This document shows, one piece after another, positions 27,743 through 35,742 of a DNA stretch of 64,000 nucleotides (position 1 is the stretch's first letter; every line of letters starts with the position of its first letter). The notes beneath the pieces were generated by a model. It searched no databases and had not been told where the DNA came from. It saw nothing but the letters and a program-made list of their open reading frames with translations. This stretch comes from Isoptericola cucumis (GTDB lineage: Bacteria > Actinomycetota > Actinomycetes > Actinomycetales > Cellulomonadaceae), in the NCBI RefSeq assembly GCF_014635665.1, contig NZ_BMDG01000002.1:395772-459771 (forward strand). Direction: 5' to 3'. The translations under genes and the position numbers were made by a program.

Positions 27743-28360
27743 GTGCCACGACGGGTGGACCATGCGCAGCGGCGGCGGCAGATCACGGACGCGAGCCGCC
27801 GCGTCGTCGCCCGGGGCGGCCTGGAGGCGGCCACGTTCCAGGCCGTCGCGGCCGAGGCCGGCGTCTCCGTCCGCCTGGTCCAGTACTACTTCGGCAACAA
27901 GCACGGGCTCCTGGTCGCGACCCACCGCGCGGTGATCGAGGACGCCGCCGGCCGGTTCGGGCCCGGCGGCACCCCGCCGCCGGGCGCCGGCGCCCCCGCC
28001 CCGCGGGCCGTGCTCGCCGCCGTCGTCGGCGCGCTGCTCCCGCTCGACGACGACCGCCGCGCGGACGCCGTCGTGCTCGCGGCCTTCCACGCCGCGGCGC
28101 TCACCGACGCCGACGTGGCGCCGGACGAGCTGCTGGGTGCGCCGCGCGCTCTCGTGGACCTCGTCGCCGCACAGCTCGCGGCGGCCGACGGCGGTGGCGG
28201 GGCGGACGGCGGGGCGAGGCTGGACGCCGAGCTCGTGCTCGCCGCCGCCGCCGGTCTCACGCAGGGGCTGCTCGCCGGGCACGTCACCGAGCAGACGGCG
28301 CTCGCCGTCGTCGAGCGGCTGCTCGACCGCCTGCTGGGCGCACGGGACACGACCGCCTGA
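27743..28360 (+). CDS. TetR-family transcriptional regulator
   Basis: 205 residues from GTG 27743, selected because GGAGGAGGGA precedes it; ATGs at 27701 and 27728 are in frame, but the first lies inside an operator site. The N-terminal helix-turn-helix spans about 8-55: RRQITDASRRVVARGGLEAATFQAVAAEAGVSVRLVQYYFGNKHGLL, where GVSVRLVQYYFGNK is the recognition helix. The C-terminal ligand domain contains PLDDDRRADAVVLAAFHAAAL. The long G/P-rich stretch around 75-85 is a linker. It should repress itself and the divergent alpha/beta hydrolase. Confidence 0.9.
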   Translation: MPRRVDHAQRRRQITDASRRVVARGGLEAATFQAVAAEAGVSVRLVQYYFGNKHGLLVATHRAVIEDAAGRFGPGGTPPPGAGAPAPRAVLAAVVGALLPLDDDRRADAVVLAAFHAAALTDADVAPDELLGAPRALVDLVAAQLAAADGGGGADGGARLDAELVLAAAAGLTQGLLAGHVTEQTALAVVERLLDRLLGARDTTA

Positions 28361-28392
28361 GCGCGACCGCCGCCGCGCCGGCCCGGTCCAGG

Positions 28393-30669
28393 TCAGACCG
28401 GCTCGAGACGGACCACCACGGCCTTGGACACCGGAGTCCGGGAGGTCTCGGCCGTCGCGCCCAGCGGCACGAGGACGTTCGCCTCGGGGAAGTACGCGGC
28501 GGCGCACCCGCGCGCCGTCGGGTACGCGACGACCCGCTGCCCGCGCAGCACCCGGTCGACACCGTCGGCGTACTCGCTGTGCACGTCCACCGTCGCGCCG
28601 TCCGCGAGGCCGAGCTCGGCGACGTCGTCCGGGTGGACGAGGACGACGGAGCGCCCGCCCTTGATCCCGCGGTAGCGGTCGTCGCGGCGGTAGATCGTGG
28701 TGTTGAACTGGTCGTGCGAGCGGATGGTCTGCAGCAGCAGGCGGCCCGGCGGGCACACCACCGGCGCGAGCTCGTTCACCGTGAGGTGCGCCCGGCCGTC
28801 GGGCGTGGGGAAGGTGCGCGAGTCGCGCGGGCCGTGCGGCAGGCGAAAGCCCTGGGTGCGGCGGACCTTCGCGTTGTAGTCCTCGCAGCCGGGCACGACG
28901 CGGGCGATGTGCTCGCGGATCACGTCGTAGTCGCGCTCCATCGCGGCCCAGTCGACGGGTCCGGGCCCGCCCTCCCGCGCGTCGAGCACGGCCCGCGCCG
29001 CCCGCGTGACGATCGCGACCTCCGAGAGCAGCCCGGGCCCGACCGGCTCCACCTTGCCGCGCGAGGCGTGCACCGCGCACACCGTGTCCTCGACGGTGAC
29101 GAGCTGCTCGCCCGACGCCTGCCGGTCGACCTCCGTGCGCCCGAGCGTGGGCAGGATCAGCGCCTCCTTCCCGACGACGGCGTGCGAGCGGTTGAGCTTG
29201 GTCGAGATCTGCACCGTGAGGTCGGTGCGGCCCAGCGCCTCCTCGGCGGCGGCGGTGTCGGAGACCGCGCCGACGAGGTTGCCGCCCAGCGCGACGAGCG
29301 CCCTGACGCGACCGGCCGCCATGCCCTCGACCGTGCCGACCGTGTCGAGGCCGTGCTCCCGCGGCACCGGGAAGCCGAACTCCGCCTCGAGCGCGTCGAG
29401 GAACTCGGGCGGCATCTGCTCCCAGATGCCCATGGTGCGGTCGCCCTGGACGTTGGAGTGGCCCCGGATCGGCGAGGCACCCGCCCCGGGGCGGCCGATG
29501 TTCCCGCGCAGCAGCAGGAGATTGACGATCTCCTTGATGGTGGGGACGGCCTTGGTGTGCTGGGTCAGGCCCATCGCCCACGTGACGATGACGCGCTCGG
29601 CGCGCACGTAGCGCTGTGCGAGCTCGTCGATCTCGGCGCTCGTCAGCCCGGTGGCGGTGAGCACGGCCTCCTCGTCGAGGTCCGCCAGGTGCGCCGTCAG
29701 CTCCGCCAGGCCCGACGTGTGCGCGTCGAGGAACGCCTGGTCTAGCACCGTCCCGGGGGCCGCGGCCTCGGCGTCGAGCACCCGCCGCGACACCGCCTGC
29801 AGCAGCGCCATGTCGCCGCCGAGCCGGATCTGCAGGAACTGGTCGGCGAGCTGCGTGCCGCGACCCGCGAGCCCGCGCACGGTCTGCGGGTTCTTGTAGC
29901 GCATGAGCCCGGCCTCCGGCAGCGGGTTCACGGCGACGATGCTCGCCCCGTGCTCCTTGGCCTCCTCGAGCGCCGTGAGCATGCGGGGGTGGTTGGTGCC
30001 CGGGTTCTGGCCCATGATCACGATGAGGTCGGCCTGGGCGAAGTCGTCGTAGGTGATCGTCGCCTTGCCGACGCCGATGGTCTCGCCGAGCGCGGCGCCC
30101 GTGGACTCGTGGCACATGTTCGAGCAGTCCGGCAGGTTGTTCGTGCCGAAGGCGCGCGCGAACAGCTGGTAGACGAACGCCGCCTCGTTGGAGGCCCGGC
30201 CGCTCGTGTAGAACGCGGCCTGGTCGGGGTGCTCCAGGCCGGCCAGCCGGTCGCCGAGGATCGCGAACGCCTCGTCCCAGGAGACCGGGACGTAGCGGTC
30301 GGAGCCCGCCGCCTTGTGCACCGGCTCGACCAGCCGGCCCTGCTGGCCGAGCCAGTGCTCGGAGCGGGTGCGCAGGTCGTCGAGCGGGTGGTCGGCCCAG
30401 AACTGCGCGTCCACGACGAGCGGCGTCGCCTCCCACGTGACGGCCTTCGCGCCGTTCTCGCAGAACTCCGCCGGCTTGCGCCGGTCCGGGTCGGGCCACG
30501 CGCAGCTCATGCAGTCGAAGCCGTCCTGGTGGTTCATCGACAGCAGGAGCTTCGCCGACCGGGCGGGCCCCATCCCGCGCACCGCCGGCACGAGCGCGTG
30601 CACGATGCCGGGCACCCCCGCCGCCCACTGCTTCGGCGGCTTCGTCTCCTTCGGCCGGTCCGGCGTCAT
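28393..30669 (-). CDS. FdhF/YdeP-type molybdopterin oxidoreductase alpha subunit (formate-dehydrogenase-like)
   Basis: 758 residues from ATG 30669, which overlaps the fdhD stop. It belongs to the FdhA/YdeP family of molybdopterin enzymes. The early FDCMSCAWPDP (Cys53, Cys56) is the family's cofactor-adjacent Cys pair. FYTSGRASNEAAFVYQLFARAFGTNN, NMCHESTG and DLIVIMGQNPGTNHPR are bis-MGD-binding segments, and RSHDQFNTTIYRRDDRYRG opens the C-terminal cofactor domain. In YdeP proteins the Mo ligand is not a selenocysteine, and none is needed here. The coupled fdhD and neighbouring formaldehyde dehydrogenase argue for formate oxidation, but YdeP relatives of unknown substrate exist, so activity is only probable. 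Confidence 0.88.
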   Translation of the reverse strand: MTPDRPKETKPPKQWAAGVPGIVHALVPAVRGMGPARSAKLLLSMNHQDGFDCMSCAWPDPDRRKPAEFCENGAKAVTWEATPLVVDAQFWADHPLDDLRTRSEHWLGQQGRLVEPVHKAAGSDRYVPVSWDEAFAILGDRLAGLEHPDQAAFYTSGRASNEAAFVYQLFARAFGTNNLPDCSNMCHESTGAALGETIGVGKATITYDDFAQADLIVIMGQNPGTNHPRMLTALEEAKEHGASIVAVNPLPEAGLMRYKNPQTVRGLAGRGTQLADQFLQIRLGGDMALLQAVSRRVLDAEAAAPGTVLDQAFLDAHTSGLAELTAHLADLDEEAVLTATGLTSAEIDELAQRYVRAERVIVTWAMGLTQHTKAVPTIKEIVNLLLLRGNIGRPGAGASPIRGHSNVQGDRTMGIWEQMPPEFLDALEAEFGFPVPREHGLDTVGTVEGMAAGRVRALVALGGNLVGAVSDTAAAEEALGRTDLTVQISTKLNRSHAVVGKEALILPTLGRTEVDRQASGEQLVTVEDTVCAVHASRGKVEPVGPGLLSEVAIVTRAARAVLDAREGGPGPVDWAAMERDYDVIREHIARVVPGCEDYNAKVRRTQGFRLPHGPRDSRTFPTPDGRAHLTVNELAPVVCPPGRLLLQTIRSHDQFNTTIYRRDDRYRGIKGGRSVVLVHPDDVAELGLADGATVDVHSEYADGVDRVLRGQRVVAYPTARGCAAAYFPEANVLVPLGATAETSRTPVSKAVVVRLEPV

Positions 30670-31568
30670 GCGGCGTCTCCTGTCCGGTCGTGGTGGGCGT
30701 GCCCGACGGGCTCCTCGGCGACGGGCTCGTCGACGGCGGGTTGCTCGACGACGCGTTGCTCGCCGGCGTAGACGACCAGCGACGGGTCGCGCACGAAGCC
30801 GACCAGGGTCAGGCCCGCCTCGTCGGCGAGCTCGACCGCCAGCGACGACGGCGCAGACACGGCCGCGAGCACCGGGACGCCGGCCATGACCGCCTTCTGC
30901 GTGAGCTCGAAGCTGGCGCGGCCCGACACGACGAGCACCGTGCCGCGCAGCGGCAGCAGCCCGCGCGCGGCGGCCCAGCCGACCACCTTGTCGACCGCGT
31001 TGTGCCGCCCGACGTCCTCGCGGACCACGAGCGGCTCGCCGGTGGCGGCGTCGAACAGCCCCGCCGCGTGCAGCCCGCCGGTGCGCGCGAACACGTCCTG
31101 CGCCGCGCGCAGCCGGCCGGGCAGCACCGCCAGCAGGCGGGCGTCCACGCGGACCGGGTCGTGCGCCACCGTGAACGCGCTGCGCGTGCGCACCGCGTCG
31201 ACCGACGCCTTGCCGCACAGGCCGCACGCGCTCGAAGTGAAGAACTCCCGCGCGAGCGCCGGGTCCGGGGGCCGGACGCCGGGGGCGAGCCCGACGTCGA
31301 GCACGTTGTAGGCGTTCTCGCCGGGAGCGTCCCCCGCGCAGTAGCGCGCCCCGGCGACCTGGTCGCCGGCGGTCACGACCCCCTCGGAGACGAGGAAGCC
31401 GGTGGCGAGCTCGACGTCGTGGCCGGGGGTGCGCATCGTGACGGCGTACGAGCGCCCGCCCACGCGGATCTCCAGCGGTTCCTCGCCGGCCAGGACGTCC
31501 TCGACCCGCGAGGTGCGCTCGCCGATCGTGACGCGCCGGACGCGGCGTCGGACGGTGACCCGGGTCAT
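30666..31568 (-). CDS. fdhD: Formate dehydrogenase accessory sulfurtransferase FdhD
   Basis: A 300-residue protein that transfers sulphur to the molybdenum cofactor before insertion into formate dehydrogenase. It shows the conserved TPGHDVELATGFLVSEGV segment, the sulphur-relay pair SACGLCGK (Cys115, Cys118), DVGRHNAVDKVVGWA, and GRASFELTQKAVMAGVP. The C-terminal 25 residues are an extra Glu/Pro/Val-rich tail. Its stop overlaps the start of the molybdoenzyme gene (ATGA), so the chaperone is translated first. TAGGCC 6 nt before the ATG suggests a leaderless promoter. Confidence 0.96.
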   Translation of the reverse strand: MTRVTVRRRVRRVTIGERTSRVEDVLAGEEPLEIRVGGRSYAVTMRTPGHDVELATGFLVSEGVVTAGDQVAGARYCAGDAPGENAYNVLDVGLAPGVRPPDPALAREFFTSSACGLCGKASVDAVRTRSAFTVAHDPVRVDARLLAVLPGRLRAAQDVFARTGGLHAAGLFDAATGEPLVVREDVGRHNAVDKVVGWAAARGLLPLRGTVLVVSGRASFELTQKAVMAGVPVLAAVSAPSSLAVELADEAGLTLVGFVRDPSLVVYAGEQRVVEQPAVDEPVAEEPVGHAHHDRTGDAA

Positions 31569-31574
31569 AGAGCA

Positions 31575-31580
31575 GGCCTA
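31575..31580 (-). promoter_or_regulatory. Weak leaderless-type -10 box for fdhD
   Basis: On the minus strand TAGGCC (one base from TAnnnT) is followed by 6 nt and the ATG at 31568. No ribosome-binding site is evident. Confidence 0.3.
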
Positions 31581-31662
31581 GCAGACCACCGCGGCACGCA
31601 CAACGGCGAGGCGCCCGACGACGAGTTCCTCGCCGCCCCTGGCCTCACGGGCGGGACGCGCC

Positions 31663-31668
31663 TACGGT
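31663..31668 (+). promoter_or_regulatory. Probable -10 box for the formaldehyde dehydrogenase gene
   Basis: TACGGT fits TAnnnT. It would give a leader of about 50 nt ending in the strong AAGGAGGAG site before ATG 31726. The same CCTACGGTCGG string occurs at the lat promoter. Confidence 0.4.
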
Positions 31669-31725
31669 CGGTCGTACCGGCTCGGACCGGGTCGGTCGTG
31701 CAGTGCGTGTTCAAGGAGGAGCACC

Positions 31726-32949
31726 ATGGCGGACAAGAACCGCGCGGTCGCCTACAAGGGACCGGGCGTGGTGGAGGTCATCGACATCGACTACCCGACC
31801 TTCGAGCTCAGGGACGGGCCCGGGGTGAACCCGGCCAACGTCGGGCGCAAGGTCCCGCACGGCGTGATCGTCAAGACCGTCGCGACGAACATCTGCGGCT
31901 CGGACCAGCACATGGTCCGGGGCCGCACCACCGCCCCGAAGGACCTCGTGCTCGGTCACGAGATCACGGGCGAGGTGGTCGAGAAGGGTCCCGACGTCGA
32001 GTTCGTGCAGGTCGGCGACATCGTCTCGGTGCCGTTCAACATCGCGTGCGGGCGGTGCAAGAACTGCAAGGAGCGCAAGACGGGGATCTGCCTCAACGTG
32101 AACCCGGACCGTCCGGGCAGCGCCTACGGGTACGTCGACATGGGCGGCTGGGTCGGCGGGCAGGCGAACTACGTGCTGGTGCCGTACGCCGACTGGAACC
32201 TGCTGCGGTTCCCGGACCGGGACCAGGCCCTCGAGAAGATGCTGGACCTGACGATGCTGTCGGACATCTTCCCGACAGGCTTCCACGGCGCCGTCACCGC
32301 CGGCGTCGAGGTGGGGTCGACCGTGTACGTCGCGGGCGCCGGCCCGGTCGGGCTCGCGGCCGCGACGGGGGCGCTGCTGCTGGGCGCCGCCGTCGTGATC
32401 GTGGGGGACATGAACGCGGACCGGCTCGCGCAGGCCCGCACGTTCGGCTGCGAGACCGTCGACCTCACGAAGGGCGACCCGGCCGAGCAGATCGAGCAGA
32501 TCCTGGGCGTCCCCGAGGTCGACTGCGGCATCGACGCCGTCGGCTTCGAGGCGAAGGGGCACGGCGCGGACTCGGGCCACGAGGCCCCGGCGACCGTCCT
32601 CAACTCGCTGATGGACATCACGGCCGCGGGCGGCGCGATGGGCATCCCGGGGCTCTACGTCACCGGCGACCCGGGCGGCATCGACGAGGCGGCGCAGAAG
32701 GGGGCGCTGTCGCTCAGCCTCGGCACCGGCTGGGCGAAGTCGCTGTCGTTCACCACCGGGCAGTGCCCGGTGATGAAGTACCACCGCGGGCTCATGCAGG
32801 CGATCCTGCACGACCGCGTGCAGATCGCGAGGAACGTGGGCGCGAAGGCGATCACGCTCGACCAGGCGCCGCAGGGCTACGCGGAGTTCGACGCCGGCGC
32901 CGCGACCAAGTACGTGATCAACGCCAACGGCTACCTCGACGGCCGCTGA
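31726..32949 (+). CDS. fdhA: Glutathione-independent formaldehyde dehydrogenase (zinc alcohol dehydrogenase family)
   Basis: 407 residues, matching the length and order of Pseudomonas-type FdhA, which oxidises formaldehyde with tightly bound NAD. It has the catalytic zinc motif NICGSDQHMVRG with GHEITGEV, structural-zinc Cys set CGRCKNCKERKTGIC, Rossmann motif VAGAGPVGLAAA, and the long FdhA-specific insertions around SAYGYVDMGGWVGGQANY and WAKSLSFTTGQCPV. A strong AAGGAGGAG precedes the ATG. It is divergent from fdhD and the molybdoenzyme; together they could take formaldehyde to formate to CO2. Confidence 0.95.
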   Translation: MADKNRAVAYKGPGVVEVIDIDYPTFELRDGPGVNPANVGRKVPHGVIVKTVATNICGSDQHMVRGRTTAPKDLVLGHEITGEVVEKGPDVEFVQVGDIVSVPFNIACGRCKNCKERKTGICLNVNPDRPGSAYGYVDMGGWVGGQANYVLVPYADWNLLRFPDRDQALEKMLDLTMLSDIFPTGFHGAVTAGVEVGSTVYVAGAGPVGLAAATGALLLGAAVVIVGDMNADRLAQARTFGCETVDLTKGDPAEQIEQILGVPEVDCGIDAVGFEAKGHGADSGHEAPATVLNSLMDITAAGGAMGIPGLYVTGDPGGIDEAAQKGALSLSLGTGWAKSLSFTTGQCPVMKYHRGLMQAILHDRVQIARNVGAKAITLDQAPQGYAEFDAGAATKYVINANGYLDGR

Positions 32950-32964
32950 CCGACCCGGCGCCGG

Positions 32965-33029
32965 GCAACGTGCGTGCTGGCTTGATCCTCAAACCGCCGT
33001 CGTGAGGATCAAGCCAGCACGCACGTTGC
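32965..33029. terminator. Palindrome with 27-bp arms, copy 2 of the shared family
   Basis: The perfect arms 32965-32991 and 33003-33029 flank an 11-nt loop. The left arm contains GCGTGCTGGCTTGATCCTCA and is followed by AACCGC. It lies between convergent fdhA and a TetR gene, as expected of a bidirectional terminator, but has no U-tract. The core matches the element at 26654-26732 apart from a few substitutions that are compensated in the opposite arm. Confidence 0.75.
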
Positions 33030-33068
33030 GACGGGGCGGTGCGACGGGGCGGTGCGACGGGGCCGGAG

Positions 33069-33722
33069 TCAGCGGGGCCGCGTCAGGGTGGGCCGCTTCT
33101 CCATGCCGGACAGGCCGTTCCACGCGAGGTTGACCAGGTGCGCGGCCACCTCGGTCTTGCGCGGGCTGCGGGCGTCGAGCCAGTACTGCCCGGTGAGGGC
33201 GACCATGCCGACCAGCATCTGCGCGTACAGCGGGGCCGACCTCGGGTCGAGCCCGTTGGCGCGGAAGTGCTCGCCGAGGATGTGCTCCACCTGCGACGCG
33301 ACGTCGCCGATGAGGCTGGAGAACGTGCCGGTCGCCTGCGCGACGGGGGAGTCGCGCACGAGGATGCGGAAGCCGTCCTCGGACGCCTCGATGTACCCGA
33401 GCAGCGCCAGGGCCGTGCGCTCGACCAGCACCTTCGGGTGCCCGCCCTCGGCGAGCGCCCCCGTCAGGGCGGCGGTCAGAGCCTGCACCTCGCGGTCGAC
33501 GACGACCGCGTAGACGCCCTCCTTGCCGCCGAAGTGCTCGTAGACGACCGGCTTGGAGACCTCCGCCCGGGCGGCGATCTCCTCGACGCTGGTGCCCTCG
33601 AAGCCCTTCTCCGCGAACAGCACGCGACCGACCTCGAGGAGCTGCTCGCGCCGCTGGCTCGCCGTCATCCGCGCGCGCGGCGTGCGCTTGGATCCTCGGG
33701 CGTCGGCAGGCATGGGGCCCAT
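33069..33722 (-). CDS. TetR/AcrR-family transcriptional regulator
   Basis: 217 residues from ATG 33722; a second ATG at 33713 is an equal alternative and neither has a strong ribosome site. The helix-turn-helix covers about 20-66 (RREQLLEVGRVLFAEKGFEGTSVEEIAARAEVSKPVVYEHFGGKEGVY, with VSKPVVYEHFG as recognition helix). The C-terminal domain includes a conserved RILVRDSPVAQATGTFSSLIGDVASQVEHIL segment seen in actinobacterial TetR proteins encoded beside glmU. The target is unknown; no clear palindromic operator was found upstream. Confidence 0.9.
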   Translation of the reverse strand: MGPMPADARGSKRTPRARMTASQRREQLLEVGRVLFAEKGFEGTSVEEIAARAEVSKPVVYEHFGGKEGVYAVVVDREVQALTAALTGALAEGGHPKVLVERTALALLGYIEASEDGFRILVRDSPVAQATGTFSSLIGDVASQVEHILGEHFRANGLDPRSAPLYAQMLVGMVALTGQYWLDARSPRKTEVAAHLVNLAWNGLSGMEKRPTLTRPR

Positions 33723-33886
33723 TGTGCCTGCTCGGCGCGCACGCCCGTCGATGTGGTGCGCGCCACGGGATCCGGGTGTCCACTTCGTCCGGTGCGCGTG
33801 AGGGCGGTGCCGACGACCTGGCAGACTGAGGACGGACGCCCGGGGTGGGTCGCGTCACGACGCGCGAACGACGCCGCGGGGCCCGT

Positions 33887-33958
33887 TCCGCCTTGGTGTA
33901 ATCGGCAGCACATGGGTTTTTGGTGCCCTTGGTCCAGGTTCGAGTCCTGGGGGCGGAG
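33887..33958 (+). tRNA. tRNA-Gln (anticodon TTG)
   Basis: A 72-nt cloverleaf. Acceptor arms TCCGCCT (33887-33893) and GGGCGGA (33951-33957) pair with one T·G, and the discriminator is G33958. The anticodon loop TTTTGGT carries TTG, decoding CAA. The T-arm has the universal GGTTCGAGTCC-type loop. The CCA end is not encoded. The anticodon stem has one T/T mismatch at its outer pair. It is followed 32 nt later by glmU. Confidence 0.93.
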
Positions 33959-33990
33959 CACGTGTCATACCCGACGGAGACGGAGAAGAC

Positions 33991-35742
33991 GTGGTCTCGA
34001 CAGGCTCGACAGGCGGAGCAGCGCCGGACGGAGGGGCGCCCGCACCGGCAGCCGTCGTCGTCCTCGCGGCAGGGCAGGGCACGCGGATGCGGTCCGCCAC
34101 CCCCAAGGTGCTGCACGCGCTCGGCGGGCGCTCGATGCTGGGGCACGCCATGGCGGCGGCCCGGGAGCTCGACCCCGCACAGCTCGCCGTCGTCGTCCGT
34201 CACGAGCGCGAGCTCGTCGCGGCGGCGGCCCGGAAGCTCGACCCGGCGGCGCTCGTCGTCGACCAGGACGAGGTCCCCGGCACCGGTCGCGCGGTGCAGT
34301 GCGCGCTGGACGCCCTCGACATCAAGGCCCACGCCGGCCGGGCGGCGCAGCTCGTGCACGACGACGCGGTCGACGACGAGCTGCACGTCGACCACGCGAA
34401 CGGCGGCGACCACCCGCTCGGGGACGGGCTGGACGGCGCCGTGGTCGTGCTCGCCGGCGACATCCCGCTGCTGGACGGCGCGACGCTCGGCGAGCTGCTC
34501 GCCGCGCACCACGCCGACGGCAACGCGGTCACGATCCTCACCACCGAGGTCGCCGACGCCACGGGCTACGGCCGCATCGTGCGCGAGGAGGGCACGGGCG
34601 ACGTGCTCGCCATCGTCGAGCACAAGGACGCCTCGGACGCCCAGCGCGAGATCCGCGAGATCAACAGCTCGGTCTACGTCTTCGACGCCGCGGTGCTGCG
34701 CCGCGGCCTCGGCGGCCTCGGCACCGACAACGCGCAGGGCGAGGTGTACCTCACCGACGTCGTGGCCTCCGCCCGGGCCGAGGGCGGCGCCGTGCGGGCG
34801 CTGCTCAGCGACGACCCGATGCTCGTGGAGGGCGTGAACGACCGGGTCGCGCTCGCGACGCTGGGCGCGGAGCTCAACCGCCGCGTCCTCGAGGGCTGGA
34901 TGCGCGCCGGCGTGACCGTGGTCGACCCGGCCACCACGTGGGTGGACGTCGACGTCGAGCTGGCCGAGGACGTGACCCTGCTGCCCGGCACGCAGCTGCA
35001 GGGCGCCACGACCGTCGCGACCGGCGCGACCGTCGGCCCCGACACCACGCTGCGGGACGTCGAGGTCGGCGCCGGAGCGTCCGTCGTGCGCACGCACGGC
35101 TCGCTGGCCGTGATCGGCGACGGGGCCTCGGTGGGCCCCTTCGCGTACCTGCGCCCGAACACGGTGCTCGGCGCGAACGGCAAGATCGGCACGTTCGTCG
35201 AGGTGAAGAACTCCGACATCGGGGCCGGTTCGAAGGTGCCGCACCTGTCGTACGTCGGCGACACGACGATCGGCGAGCAGTCGAACATCGGCGCGGCGTC
35301 GGTCACGGTCAACTACGACGGCGTGGCCAAGCACCGCACGGTGATCGGCTCGTTCGCCCGCACCGGCGCCGACAACATGTTCGTCGCGCCGGTCACGGTG
35401 GGCGACGGCGCGTACACCGCGGCCGGCTCGGTCATCGTCAAGGACGTGCCCGCCGGCTCGCTCGGCGTCGCCCGGGCCCAGCAGCGCAACGTCGACGGCT
35501 GGGTCGAGCGCCGCTGGCCCGACACGCCGTCCGCGCAGGCCGCCGCGGCCGCCCGCACCGAGGAGGCCGCGTCGCCGACGCCGCTCGGCCGGCAGGCGCA
35601 GCGCCAGCTCGCCGAGCACAATTCCCTCACGGGCGCCGTCCCCACCGTCCCGCCGGCCGGGGCGCAGGCCCCGGGCTCGGGCTCCGAGAACCGCACCGAC
35701 GACAGCTCCGCCGCCGACACCGAAGGAAACACGCAGCGATGA
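33991..35742 (+). CDS. glmU: Bifunctional UDP-N-acetylglucosamine pyrophosphorylase / glucosamine-1-phosphate acetyltransferase
   Basis: A 583-residue enzyme making UDP-GlcNAc, the precursor of peptidoglycan. The N-terminal uridyltransferase has VVLAAGQGTRMRSATPKVLH (23-42), QDEVPGTGRAVQ and LAGDIPLLDG. The C-terminal left-handed beta-helix acetyltransferase includes RPNTVLGANGKIGTFVEVKNS, SYVGDTTIGEQSNIGA and ADNMFVAPVTVGDGAYTAAGS. A long Ala/Pro-rich tail (about 510-583) extends beyond E. coli GlmU, as in other actinobacteria. The GTG start has GGAGAAG upstream; its first codons carry a 9-bp direct repeat (CTCGACAGG twice) encoding STGSTG. The stop overlaps prs (ATGA). Confidence 0.97.
   Translation: MVSTGSTGGAAPDGGAPAPAAVVVLAAGQGTRMRSATPKVLHALGGRSMLGHAMAAARELDPAQLAVVVRHERELVAAAARKLDPAALVVDQDEVPGTGRAVQCALDALDIKAHAGRAAQLVHDDAVDDELHVDHANGGDHPLGDGLDGAVVVLAGDIPLLDGATLGELLAAHHADGNAVTILTTEVADATGYGRIVREEGTGDVLAIVEHKDASDAQREIREINSSVYVFDAAVLRRGLGGLGTDNAQGEVYLTDVVASARAEGGAVRALLSDDPMLVEGVNDRVALATLGAELNRRVLEGWMRAGVTVVDPATTWVDVDVELAEDVTLLPGTQLQGATTVATGATVGPDTTLRDVEVGAGASVVRTHGSLAVIGDGASVGPFAYLRPNTVLGANGKIGTFVEVKNSDIGAGSKVPHLSYVGDTTIGEQSNIGAASVTVNYDGVAKHRTVIGSFARTGADNMFVAPVTVGDGAYTAAGSVIVKDVPAGSLGVARAQQRNVDGWVERRWPDTPSAQAAAAARTEEAASPTPLGRQAQRQLAEHNSLTGAVPTVPPAGAQAPGSGSENRTDDSSAADTEGNTQR

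Noticed and set aside
33069..33722. TetR gene as regulator of the formaldehyde cassette
   Set aside because: It is convergent with fdhA and separated by a palindrome; no shared operator-like sequence was found in the fdhD–fdhA promoter interval.
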